From the NCBI GenBank assembly GCA_033961575.1, contig CM066738.1:106231478-106295477 (forward strand): a stretch of DNA of 64,000 nt. Reading direction: 5' to 3'. The notes below the pieces were generated by a model that was given only the letters and a program-made list of their open reading frames with translations, had not been told where the DNA came from and ran no database searches. Shown piece after piece: positions 12,196 to 22,844 of the stretch. The translations under genes and the position numbers were made by a program. This stretch comes from Aselliscus stoliczkanus. Lineage: Eukaryota > Chordata > Mammalia > Chiroptera > Hipposideridae. How positions within the stretch are numbered: the stretch's first letter is position 1; each line of letters starts with the position of its first letter.

Positions 12196-12770
12196 CAAGA
12201 TCTGACAATTAAGCTCGCAAACTGGTTGCAAGAACGTTGCTAACCTTTTTTGATATCAGAGGGATTATTCATTATGAATGTGTACCAACTGGGCAAACAT
12301 TTAACCAAATTTAGTATTTGGAAGTACTAAAAAGGCTGCATGAAAAAGTTAGACAAAAATGACCTGAACTTTTTTGCCAGCAATTCATGGCTCTTGCATG
12401 ACGATAATGCACCAGCTCACACGGCACTGTCTGTGAGGGAGTTTTTAGCCAGTAAACAAGCAACTGTATTGGAGCACCCTCCCTATTCATCTGATCTGAC
12501 ACCAATGACTTCTTTCTTTACCCAAAGATAAAGGAAATATTGAAAGGAAGACATTTAATGACATTCAGAGCATCAAGGGTAATACGACGACAGCTCCGAT
12601 GGCCGTTTCAAAAAAAGAGTTCCAAAATTGCTTTGAAGGGTGGACTAGGCACTGGCATTGGTGCATAGCTTCCCAAGGGGAGGACTTCGAAGGTGACCAT
12701 AGTGATATTCAGCAATGGGGTATACAGCACTTGTTCTAGGGTAAGTTCAAGAACTTAATTGTCACACCTT
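12196..12770 (+). mobile_element. Internally deleted mariner element
   Basis: The left end has TCTGACAATTAAGCTCGCAA and the right end GTTCAAGAACTTAATTGTCA, imperfect inverted repeats of one another, next to TA dinucleotides. At about 575 bp it is less than half of a full mariner. The 5' non-coding part joins directly to the transposase C-terminal region, so the HTH domain and first catalytic aspartate are missing. It belongs to the same family as the 3' fragment at 34188-34358 and to a different family from 22845-24142. Confidence 0.85.
12340..12720 (+). pseudogene. mariner transposase remnant, C-terminal part
   Basis: The translation contains LLHDDNAPAHTALSVREFLA and then EHPPYSSDL, the region around the second and third catalytic aspartates of mariner DD34D transposases. 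After PYSSDLTP the frame shifts: the aspartate codon GAC expected for the third catalytic residue lies at 12507-12509 in the next frame. A single-base deletion just upstream explains this. Downstream, CAAAATTGCTTTGAAGGGTG and GGGGAGGACTTCGAAGGTGA still encode recognisable mariner C-terminal text in shifted frames. With no N-terminal DNA-binding domain this copy cannot encode active transposase. Confidence 0.85.
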
Positions 12771-12815
12771 ATATTGTCACACTTCATATTGTCAGACTTT
12801 AATTTTCAGACCTCA
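12758..12815 (+). repeat. Four tandem copies of a mariner end-like 15-mer
   Basis: ATTGTCACACCTT, ATTGTCACACTTCAT, ATTGTCAGACTTTA and ATTTTCAGACCTCA begin at 12758, 12773, 12788 and 12802. The first unit is the outer part of the mariner right inverted repeat, so the terminus appears to have been amplified. Confidence 0.8.
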
Positions 12816-13009
12816 CAATTTATGAGGTAATTTGATTAATGTTAGCCTTACCACATCACTATAAGATCCATAACAACAGGAACTCATTATTTTAAAATAA
12901 TTTCATCTTCCACAATTAGCTCAGGATTTTTTTGTATAGTTATGTTTCATTCCTCTAAGACAAATGCTCAGGAGTGTGATCCAGGAGCTACAAGGTAATT
13001 TCATATTTA

Positions 13010-13629
13010 AATTTCAAGGAAACTGAAAAATTATTTTCCGGAGTGGCTGTACCATTTTACATTCCTATCATGCTTTAATTTTCATTTTCTTAAGAATGAT
13101 ACTGAACATCTTTATGTATTTATTTGACAAGCATATATACTCTTTGGTAAAATGTCCCTTCATGGCTTTTGCCCATTTTTCTATTTTTTTTAAATGTTTA
13201 GTTTTGAGAATATGTATTCTAGATATTCACCCTATGTCAATACATGGTTTGCAAATATTATTTCCTACTCTGTTTTACTTCATTTTCTTAATAGCGTTTC
13301 AGAGCAAACATTTTTACTTACAATTAGGTCTATTTTTTTTTCTTTTATGGATTGTGCTTTTGGAGTGATAAAACTCTTCACCAACCAACCACTAGCTCTT
13401 GAAGATTTCTCCTGTTTCTTCCTAAAGGTTTCGTAATTTTCATCTACAAAGAAGCATACTTTTATCTTTTCTCTCCAGTCAGTATGCTCTTACTTCCTTT
13501 TCTTGTCCTATTACCAGTATGGTGTTGAATTTGGGTCATGAAAAGCATATCTTTATCTTAGTCACAGTATTAGGGGAGAAGCACTCAGTCTTTCACCTGT
13601 AAGTGTAACAGCAGCTGTACGTTTTGATT
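13010..13629 (-). mobile_element. L1 LINE antisense, 3' UTR and end of ORF2
   Basis: Antisense L1 landmarks: GAGTGGCTGTACCATTTTAC, TACATGGTTTGCAAATATTA and TTGTGCTTTTGGAGTGATAA. From 13490 the text matches antisense L1 ORF2, including GCACTCAGTCTTTCACC. The element continues after an interruption at about 13630-14010. Open frames here come from T-rich antisense L1 DNA. Confidence 0.75.
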
Positions 13630-14010
13630 AGCGAACATTTAATGTCCTGTCCAAGACATCTATGAGCATATTTACTTCATGCCAAATGGCTCTTTATATT
13701 TGGTCCTTTCTAAAATGCCCACACTTACAAAATGTCTTTGGGTTCAGATTGCCCTTAGCATGTATTTATACTTTTGTTTTACAGGATTAATGTATAAAAA
13801 TAAAATCATTTCATTGGTCCAGCAAGTGTGTTGTGGTGTTATTAATGGTAATAACGATTCTTGCCTCGGTAGCCTGCTTGGTAAATGGCACAAGGGGTTA
13901 TGTTGATGGGTCAGGATTTATATGAACTGTGAATTCCAAATGTGTCAGTGGATATTTTGGACAGGAGTAAATATCCTGCGAGGTAGGTTTTGTGTAGAAG
14001 TGATTTAGGA
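13630..14010. other. Unassigned block interrupting the antisense L1
   Basis: L1 similarity breaks off after GCAGCTGTACGTTTTG and resumes near CTACTTTTCTGAGAATG. The 380-bp block between has AATAAAATC at about 13800 but no family I recognise. It may be an insertion or simply a badly decayed L1 stretch. Confidence 0.4.
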
Positions 14011-16015
14011 AATTTTGTTCTAATCCTACTTTTCTGAGAATGTTTATTATGAATTTATGTTGATTTTGGTCGATTAGTTTTCTTTATCAATTGATGTGAT
14101 GGTAGTGTTTTTAAATTCTTCTTCTTTAGCCTAGCCTGTGATGATAGATTACTTTGATTGACTTTTTAATATTGAACCAGTCTTGCATTTCTGGAATAAA
14201 TTTCAAATGGTGATGGTTAAGAATTATTTTTTTTACATTACAGACTTTGATTTGCTATTGTTTTGTTAAAGTTTTTCTGTCTATATTCATGAAGTATATT
14301 TTTCTGTAGAGATTTTTTCTTTCTTTGTCTAGTTATGGAATCCGAGTAAAATCAGCCACACAAAATTACTCAGGAGGCATCACTTCCTTTTCTATTTTCT
14401 GGAAGAGATTGTGTGAGTTTGTTAGCAACTCTACTCTAAACATTTGGTAGAATTCTCCAGTGTATTCATGGGGACTTGGATATTTATTTTTTGAGGATTT
14501 TTTTTTTTTTACATTTTCAAAATCAATTTACTAGTTATAGGCCTAGTCAATGAGTTGAGCAAGTTGTAGTAATAATAGCTTGTGCTTTCTGAGGAATTGG
14601 TGCATTTTATCTAAGTTGTCAAATGTGTTTCAATCTTTTGGTCATAGTATTGTCTTACTAGCTTTTTGATATTTTCAGGGTCTGTGTGATGTACTCTGTT
14701 TCATTTCTGATTTACTTAGTGATTTGTTTTGTCTTTCTTTTTATTTCTGTGAGAGTCTTGTTAGAGGTTTTATTGATCTTTTTATAGAGCCAGCTTTGTG
14801 TTTTACTTATTTTCTCTGTTGTGTTTTCTTGGTTTAGGTTTCATTGATTTCTGCCATTTCTTTATTATTTTCTTCCTTTTGCTTGCTTTGGGTTCATTTT
14901 GCTCTTATTTTTCTAGTTTCCAGAGTTGTGGCCTTATATTATTTTTTTTGTGTGACTTTTCCTTTATATTTATGTATGTACTCAGTACTATTAATTTGTC
15001 TTCCAGCACAGCATTAGCTGCACCTAATAAATTTTAATATGATGTATATATATAGATAGATAGATATAGATATAGATATATAGATATAGATAATATATAG
15101 ATATAATATCTATATATTATCTATCTATCTGTCTGTATGTCTATCTATCTAATCTATGAATTTCCTTTGAGACTTCTTCATTGACAGTGTATTATTAGCA
15201 GTGTGTTGTATAATTTCCAGGAGTTTTTTTCTGTCATTATTTTGTTATTGATTTCTAGTTTGTTTATTCTTCTGTTTTATTCATTGTAATCCAGGAATAT
15301 TCTCTGCATGATTTCAATTCTTTTATGTTTGTTGATATTTGTTCTAAGGCACAAGTTACAGACTGTCTTAACAAATGTTTTTTTGTTTTTTGGGAACTTG
15401 AAAAGAATGTATATTCTGCTATTGTCAGATGGAGTATTACAATTGAGAATTAGATCCTGTGGTTCCTGTGGGTTGATAATGTTGAGTTTTCCTATTTCTT
15501 GATGATTTTTGTCTGCATACTGTCAATTGTCTAATCACTCTACCAATTGTTGAGAAAAATGCTAAGAGAGTCTCAAATTATAATGGTGGAATTCTAAATT
15601 TCTTTTTTCATTTTTAGAATTGGATTCCTGCATATAATATTTCTCCTGTTTGATGCATATGTATTTAGGACTATGATGTCTTCTCATTGGATTTTTATCA
15701 TTATATAATGTCCCTCTTTGAGGTAATTTTCTTTGCTCTGAAATCTCTTTTATGTTAATGTAGCTACTCTTGCGTGTTTGATTAATATATGCATGTTCCA
15801 TCTTTGAACTCTTTTACTAAACCTAACACTATTATAATATTTGAAATGTAGACAGGATTTAACTGGGACAGGTTTTCTTTGCTCTACTCTGCCAATCTCT
15901 GTCTCATTAAAAAATATATTTAGAACGTCCACATTCAATGTTACTAATGATGTTAAGGCTTAAATCTAGCTAGCATTTTGTTTATTTCTGATTTTTATTT
16001 GTACTCTCGTTTTTG
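14011..16015 (-). mobile_element. L1 LINE antisense, ORF2 region
   Basis: Antisense ORF2 landmarks in order: ATTGAACCAGTCTTGCATTT, AACTTGAAAAGAATGTATAT (near 15400), and TACTCTGCCAATCTCTGTCT near 15885. The reading frames are broken many times. Continuous with 13010-13629 apart from the intervening block. The local TAGA repeat at 15049-15152 has expanded inside it. Confidence 0.75.
15049..15152 (+). repeat. (TAGA)n/(ATAGAT)n repeat with hairpin
   Basis: Purine-rich TAGATA units switch to their complement TATC/CTAT units half way. At 15089-15121 two 16-bp arms, GATAATATATAGATAT and its reverse complement, are separated by one A. Confidence 0.9.
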
Positions 16016-17010
16016 TTTGTGTTTTCTTTGCTTTTTTCTGCCTTCCTGTTGTCCATTTTAGAATTCCATTTTGAAGTGGGTGGAGAGGTTTCTTGTTTTG
16101 GATTGGGTACGAAAGTCAGGCTCCTGAAATGCCATCTGGTGTGTGTGGGAGTGCTGTTATCACTGGGGGGAAGACATTTCCAGCTTCCACTTGGACTTAG
16201 CTGATACCACACTGATGAGCTATGCCTCCTTACCACAGGGTGATGGTGGAAGTCTAGGCTTCCCACCCAGCCTTCACTGGCAGGGATACAGGTATGCACA
16301 GTGTTGCAAGGTTTGGCTGCAGTGAAGCAGTTATTGTCTAAAGGTTTTCTGCCTTATTGGACTTCCTCATGCCTGGTCCTTTGGTTAGACAGAACAGGCT
16401 ATTATTTATGTTTAATTTAAATTAGTTATTATTATTATTATTTTGTCAGTGCTCAATGGCAGTTAGAGGTTGCTGTATTCTTCAGCTCAAAGGCTGAGAA
16501 TTATGAAGCACATAGAAAGCCCAGAGAAGATGTGCTTTGCTGGCTTATGGTTGCCAATTTCCAAGCCAGGGTGGTTTTTTTCTTTTCAACTTATAGTATT
16601 TATGTTTCTATGTTATAGCAGGAACAATATGAAGAATTATGTCTAATGTCTCCTCTTTTGCATGGAGCTGGAAAGAGCAATTTAATTTTTCCATTCCTTG
16701 AAGTGAATCCTTCTGACTGGTATTTGTTGAGCTTACTGTATCTGTGAGCTACAGTACGCTTTCAACTGGAGTAATTTTCAGAGAGTATTTAAAATACTTT
16801 TTTCCCCTCTTCTGTGTCATTCTGGAATTCCGAATACATATATATTAGGCTGCTTGATGTTGCTCACAAATCCTGAGGCACAATTTTTTTTTTGTGGCAG
16901 TTTTACTGAAAGAACATTGAGCATTTTTTTCTCTTTTGTGCATTTTTGTATTTTTTCTATTTCACACATGGATATTTATATATTGAAAAGGCACTTGGCT
17001 GTTCTACATG
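16016..17010 (-). mobile_element. L1/HAL1-like antisense segment
   Basis: Text such as TCTGGAATTCCGAATACATA followed by TATATTAGGCTGCTTGATG is typical of antisense L1/HAL1 sequence. The middle (16060-16350) is GC-richer and less clearly assigned, so the block may be more than one old LINE. Confidence 0.5.
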
Positions 17011-17145
17011 CTGGAGGTGCCAAAAAAATATATACACATGACTTGTATTCATTTTTTGTTATTGTTATATATTGAGTATTATAATTTTAATACAGTTTTT
17101 TTTTTCCTTTCCTAAAATGTGTATACTTTTTTTTGGCACTCTCTG
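17011..17145 (-). mobile_element. Short mariner-type MITE, copy A
   Basis: Ends GGAGGTGCCAAAAAAATATA and, on the other strand, CAGAGAGTGCCAAAAAAAAG form terminal inverted repeats. The body holds ACTTGTATTCATTTTTTGTT and ATTATAATTTTAATACAGTT, the reverse complement of the copy at 34362-34489. At about 135 bp it is far too short to encode a transposase, so it depended on a mariner enzyme in trans. Confidence 0.85.
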
Positions 17146-17934
17146 ATATTCTATAGATGAAATTTTGGCATGTAAATAGTAAGGAAAATGGGGAGGAAAA
17201 TAGTATAACAAAATACACAAAGGACTATTTCTGTCTTATTAAATAGCAGATAAACATAGAATATGATAGATACCTCAGACAAAAATTCTATATTTGCAAA
17301 GTTATAAATTTAATAGTAGAAATTATTGGAAAAATTATTGTTCAATTAATTGTGTTAAAGCAATTGATTGGCTATTTAGAAAAATATGTAAACATTAGCT
17401 TTTGCTTCAGAGATAAATACTTTTCATGTAAATAATGTTTAAATATGAATGTGAAAAACTAGTAAATATTTGAGGAGATACTTGCAGTTTCTTGAAGGAT
17501 AATAGGTAACTTTTCCGAATAAATAATTAAAATTTTCTTATGTGAAAAACATATCAAAATAAAATTTATATTTAAAGGACATATTGAGATTAAATATCTA
17601 TTTACAAAGCAAGCATAACGGGGAAAATAAGAATGTCCTTATTATATAAGTAACTCTTAAAAGGCTTTAAAAAATTCTACATATGAAGTATATGACAAGT
17701 CAGTAAGAAGTAAGTAACTGTTTTTTCTCTAAAGCAAACATAAAGACAGCTGGTTGGACTAAAAAAAAGTTAAACTCCTTCATATTTAAAAACAACATTT
17801 TTAACTTTCTTTTTATTGGTTACACAAGATGTACAGTTTTACAATCTCTTTGGAACCTAGTTCACCAATTTTTTATATTTCTTGACCTAGTTATAAAACT
17901 TTATTCAAGATACATCGTAGCAGAGTTATTGAGA
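17146..17934. other. Unassigned AT-rich non-coding DNA
   Basis: Nothing recognisable apart from A/T-rich simple sequence. Confidence 0.5.
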
Positions 17935-18060
17935 AAACTAGTTCTGGATAGAGACTCCCGCCATCTAGCTATGTGACATTGTCTAAGTTATTTTTCTAGT
18001 TTTTCTTATCTGTAGAGATAATAATTCTTCCTACATTGTTGAGTTATTTAGGATATAACA
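17935..18060 (+). mobile_element. MIR SINE fragment
   Basis: The order CATCTAGCTATGTGACATTG, then TCTTATCTGTAGAGATAATA and CATTGTTGAGTTATTTAGGA matches the MIR core and 3' part. Confidence 0.7.
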
Positions 18061-18400
18061 TTTCCGTTCAACCAAACATCTAGAGTATCTAATTATTACA
18101 TTTTCAAACGACTTGTATATAATGTACAGGCACCAAACACAGACACAAGTATGCACCAACATTGTATTTTCTTAGTATGGTTACAGGTCATTTTTATTTT
18201 CTCTTTTCTATCTACTGTGTTTCTAAGAATTCCAAATATTTTCATTTTCTAAAATATCCCACATGAGCATACGTTCCTTATTGAGTTAGGAACAATCAGT
18301 AAGAGCAATCAATTAACTTTCCAAAAGTGCCTCTTTGTTCTCATCTTTGTTTGCTGTTTAACAGTTATGAAGTACGCCAAAACTAAAATTGCCTAGTGTT

Positions 18401-18432
<32 letters not shown>

Positions 18433-20489
18433 GTCATGGGGAGTCCATATTTACTTCTGCCATCTGGAAATGTGCTTTGCCTAAACCACAGAGAGTAGCA
18501 GATCACCATACAATGAACTACCATATGTGACAGAATTCAATGTTGTTCCAAAATGTGGAATACTAAAAATTTGATTGTACGCAGTATTATACCACCTGGT
18601 ATTGTCACAAAAAGGTAATTCCTTTGATGTTCAACAATGGAACTGTTCTTTTTTTTTTTTTTTTACACTTTTACTTTTCCCCTGGATACAAACACTGTAA
18701 TTCATATATTTTCTGGTTAATTGAACCAACACACATTAAAATTCCTCTAAGATAATTACTCCTCCTGCCTCCTACACAATGTCATTCATTGCATACTGTA
18801 GAAATAGTATTCCTTAAAGCAACACAATCATTTCAGATTTGACTTTCTATTGTGTAAGTGGATTATTACCAAAGGAAATATTATAATAGAAAACTTGTTA
18901 GGGATGTGTACATATTATCAGATATGAGACTTGGGCAATTTATTGGGATACATTATCACACACTTTGTCAAAATTTTCAAATTGCATTGAATTCAGAAAA
19001 CCTTAATGTCTACTTTCTGTTTTGCCTTAATTATTAAAACATATTATTTTATTTTGGGATGGATAATAAGTTAAGATAAATAGTTCTCTTTTATGATAGT
19101 ATGGATTAAACAATCTCTGCTCTTCAACAGCAGAATTCATTTTCTTCTGTTTCTCCACTTCTTTCTTTCCTGATGTAAGTATGTCAGCTCCTCATCACTT
19201 CTGATAAACCGTTGGTAGCCATGCTCGAAGAATGCTTTAAGCAGACAGAAATGGAAAATTTCATAGATCCTACATCACAGGAGTAAATAACGGGGACTTA
19301 CTCCAATGCTGACAACAACAACAACAAAATTAATAGAAAACTTCAGACTTGGAAACCAGGCATTAAATTAGATGCCGAAACTTCCAGAAAAGCATAATTG
19401 TTTACTTTCTTTTAATTTAAGTGCATTGGTGGGTGTCCTGCATTAAAACAAGGGGGGAGGGGACACTCGGTTGAGCATATCATCCATGCATCTGCATCTT
19501 TACATCATATTTATTTTGCATTGATTATTAGCAGTTACAGGATAAAACGAAAGTAAAAGCACTCTTGCACACCGACCAAACTCTTACTAAATGTCAATAA
19601 CTACGGCCATTGCTATTCATAACCAGTCTTTACTTAATTCGGGGTATTTTTTGGTTTGTTTCTCTTGCTCTTTTTTTCTTCTCTTGATTAGGTCACATTT
19701 ATCAGATTTTATAGTACCTGGTTTCAAAGGTATTTCATAGAGAGATCAAATCTGTTGAGTATGTTTTGTGTAATTCTCCAGATAGGACAGAAAAATCACC
19801 ATGGACCAGATATAAATTTTGGCTTACTGGTTTTCCTCAGTTCCAAATCATTTCTAGAAGATATTTAGCCTGACTTTTCATTAGTTTTTGACGAACAGTG
19901 CTTTTTCTACATTTGTTAACTCATTTATAACTGATTTTTAAGCCACAAAGAACAGCAGGCTTCTTATGCTAGGGAAAAAGTATAATAATTATAAATAACA
20001 GCAAAGGCAGAATCCTGTTTCAGATCGAATAAAGACTTGGCAATCGATTGTGTCACCTTTTTAGTAATATGTTTTTCACTTATGTTATCTGTTACCTTTG
20101 TGTGATATTTTGAGTCAAGGTAAAAAACACACACCACTTCTTTTGTATTTTTCCTCTTCATAAAGAATAAGTTATTAGCTCCAGTATATTAGAGACCTTT
20201 TAATTTTGAATTATGGTTTCAGGGCCATGTTCCTTCCTTACCAGTTATGTGAGACTTTAGGAATTACCCTGTAGCACTGAAATCCATAAAATAAATTATT
20301 TGACTAATTTCGAATGAAGTTGGCCTTTTAGATAGAACAAATGAAAGATTTCTAGAGGGCAATTATATTGATTGATGCATGAAGTTCATAAATAGATGAA
20401 CTCCAAATAGAGAAGGACATATGTGGCCAATTGATTTTTTTTTTCCTACCAATGGTATACAATGTTCTATTATATATATAAAATCTTTT
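18061..20489. other. Unassigned non-coding DNA with (TTTTG)n tract
   Basis: A (TTTTG)n pentanucleotide run lies at 18399-18432 and poly-T at 18649-18664. The rest shows no recognised repeat and may be unique sequence. No domain-bearing frame. Confidence 0.5.
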
Positions 20490-20607
20490 TCAAAATCTTT
20501 GTTAAATTTATTGGGGTGACATTGGTTAGAAAATTATATAGGTTTTAAGTGTACATTTCAATAATACATCATCTATATGTTGCATTGTGTGTTCACGACC
20601 CATTGTC
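20490..20607 (-). mobile_element. L1 3' terminus, antisense
   Basis: AAATTTATTGGGGTGACATT is the reverse complement of a Laurasiatherian L1 3' end, followed by ACATCATCTATATGTTGCAT and GTGTGTTCACGACCCATTGT. The same text recurs at 29900 and 58000. Confidence 0.85.
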
Positions 20608-21040
20608 AGCTATATTAAGTGAAATAAGTCAGACAGAAAGACAAATACTGTATGATATCACTTATATGTGGAATCTAAAAAAAGTCTCATAAAAAAAAGA
20701 GTAGAATGGTGCTTGTCAGAGGTTGGAGGTTAGGGTAACTGGCAATATGTTGTTAAAAAGTATAAACTTGGAGATAGTAGGTGAATAAGTCCGTGAGATG
20801 TAGTACAAAGTACACTGATTGTGGACAATGATGCTGTGTTATAAACTTCAAAATTCTAAGGGGTTAGATTTAGTTTTCCCACCAGAAAAAAGAAATAATA
20901 ATTATGTGATGTAATAGAGGTTCTAGCTAATGCAATCGTGGTAATCATATTGCAATATATTAATTATCAAATCAGCACCCTGTGTTCTTTATATGTACAC
21001 TATGTTATATACCAATTATATCTCAATAAAATATATATAT
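20608..21040 (+). mobile_element. L1 3' UTR, sense
   Basis: Sense L1 text: GTGAAATAAGTCAGACAGAA, GTATGATATCACTTATATGT and the terminal TATACCAATTATATCTCAAT before AAAATATATAT. It abuts the antisense piece 5' to 5'. Confidence 0.8.
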
Positions 21041-22487
21041 TTAAAAAAGCTGATACTATAATGCTGAAAATAGTCTGGAATATGCAGCTCCTGAGATGCT
21101 ACCACAGTTTGCGTGTCTGTTTAGCCACAGTGATCACGACCTCTTTCTTGCAATCTTCCTCTTGGCCCAGGCTCTTAATTCATTTCTTTTTCTCCATAAA
21201 GATAGAAACGTTAAGCTGAGGATGCATCCTGCTAAAACTGCTATGGGTGAAGAATGAAACATCATGATACACATATTTCTTCCCAGTGAAAACTTAATCT
21301 TTAATTTAACCCCATCCAATTCTGAAAGATACTCTTTCTATAAAATTGCCTGCCATCACCACTACATACATTGAACACAAAAATGGTTGGCCTAGAGGGT
21401 GGAGTCCAGCTGCTTCTTGTATGGAGGACAGCTGATATTATGAGGTGAGTTGTAGCACTGTGCACGTGGGGAAACCACCTCAGCAAGTTAAATGTCCCCT
21501 AACAATCATTTTACAGAGCAAACATGAGGCAGCTTTTAGGTATAGAGTTAATAGAGATTTGGCATTTAAGTGAATACAGACTCAAAGGAATATGGTAGGA
21601 AAGGGTCACCCTGTGGCAGACAAACAGAGGACAGGGATGTGTCCGAGCTAATTGGTGGCACTAATTCTTGGGACACCGCGTATGAAGTCATACGAGGCAG
21701 AAACAAAGACAATTACCTCTGCCACATATGGCTAAGCATTTTTGCCAATTGCTCAGCCTTGAATGGATGTGACTGTTGTGTATTTGCCAAAATGCGGTTA
21801 CAGAATCTACTTCATCTAGTTTAAACAGAAATGGTCTGATTATAGGCTATTTGTGAGCTGACGGCTGTTTGGAAGGAGCTGGAAATCAAACTTTGTGATA
21901 TCCAGCCAGGACTGACTCGTGTCCAAACTCAGCACAATTTTTAAACAGAAATAGTTTGATCCACTGCATATCCCTTGACACTCAAAAAGCCAAGGGCAGA
22001 TACCAGCTACCATTGCTGCCAAACATTCAGCAAGAGCCATAGCCTCCACAATGAACTTTGCCAAGAAAGCTGAGAGCACAGTCTGCCTTCACTCTAACTT
22101 TCAAATCTCTGGAAGTGGGGACTGCTGATTGGCCTTTTCTTGTGACAACACATCCTGGGAAATATCAGTCCTTGATTCTACCTATGGAATGTATGATTCA
22201 AAAAGAGAGGAATATCAAAATGAGATTTTTGGGGCAGGCACATTTAACAGATGGTGATTATAATTTCTCATTTGTTGCATATGATTATGTCGAGACTAAT
22301 GTTGGAACAAAAACATACATATTGTTCTCATCCTAGATAACAAACCTTTTTTTTTTCCTTAATTAATTTAAATGTAGTCTTCATGAAGTCCAATGTTCTT
22401 TGCATATAAGATGTAAATAAATGGACTTGGTATCTATGTCCTTAATTCTGCCTTCAAATTCAGTCACACTGACTGGAAAAAATAAAA
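21041..22487. other. Unassigned, moderately GC-richer non-coding block
   Basis: The part 21300-22340 is less AT-rich than its surroundings and looks like an old, unnamed interspersed repeat or LTR-derived segment. A repeated TTTAAACAGAAATRGTYTGAT motif occurs at 21821 and again near 21942. No frame is convincing. Confidence 0.4.
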
Positions 22488-22500
22488 AATACCGGTGAGA

Positions 22501-22610
22501 GGGCCGGCCGAGTGGCGCGGTGGTGGTTGGGCGCTAGCTTGGGGGGCCGGCGGCCCAGGGTTCGGGTCCCGCGTGTGGGGGCCAGTGACACTGCCCTCAA
22601 AAAAAAAAAA
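22501..22610 (+). mobile_element. Young GC-rich Rhin-1-type SINE with TSD
   Basis: The head GGGCCGGCCGAGTGGCGCGG keeps many CpGs. A B-box-like GGTTCGGGTCCCGC and the GCCCTC(A)n tail follow. The 13-bp direct repeat AATACCGGTGAGA flanks it at 22488-22500 and 22611-22623. CpG retention and an exact duplication point to recent insertion. Confidence 0.95.
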
Positions 22611-22844
22611 AATACCGGTGAGAGAATGTCCAATTAACAAGGCTATTTCTATCTAGATGAGTCAATTTTCATGTAGCAGAATTTTTCCTTATGAAATTTC
22701 AAAAGAAGTACGTACTTCTATTTAAAAGTGGAAACAAGCAAACTTTAAGAAGTAGATTCTACCATGTTCTAACTATAACACAAATATATTTTAATGGGAA
22801 ATATATATGCTTTAGCTTTATATAAAATATAAGTGTATTTTATA

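Noticed and set aside
20490..21040. L1 inversion by twin priming
   Set aside because: Both sides appear to carry a true L1 3' terminus, which twin priming does not produce.
22501..22610. Possible functional tRNA gene
   Set aside because: It has a B-box-like motif but cannot form a normal tRNA cloverleaf and has a SINE body, A tail and target duplication.
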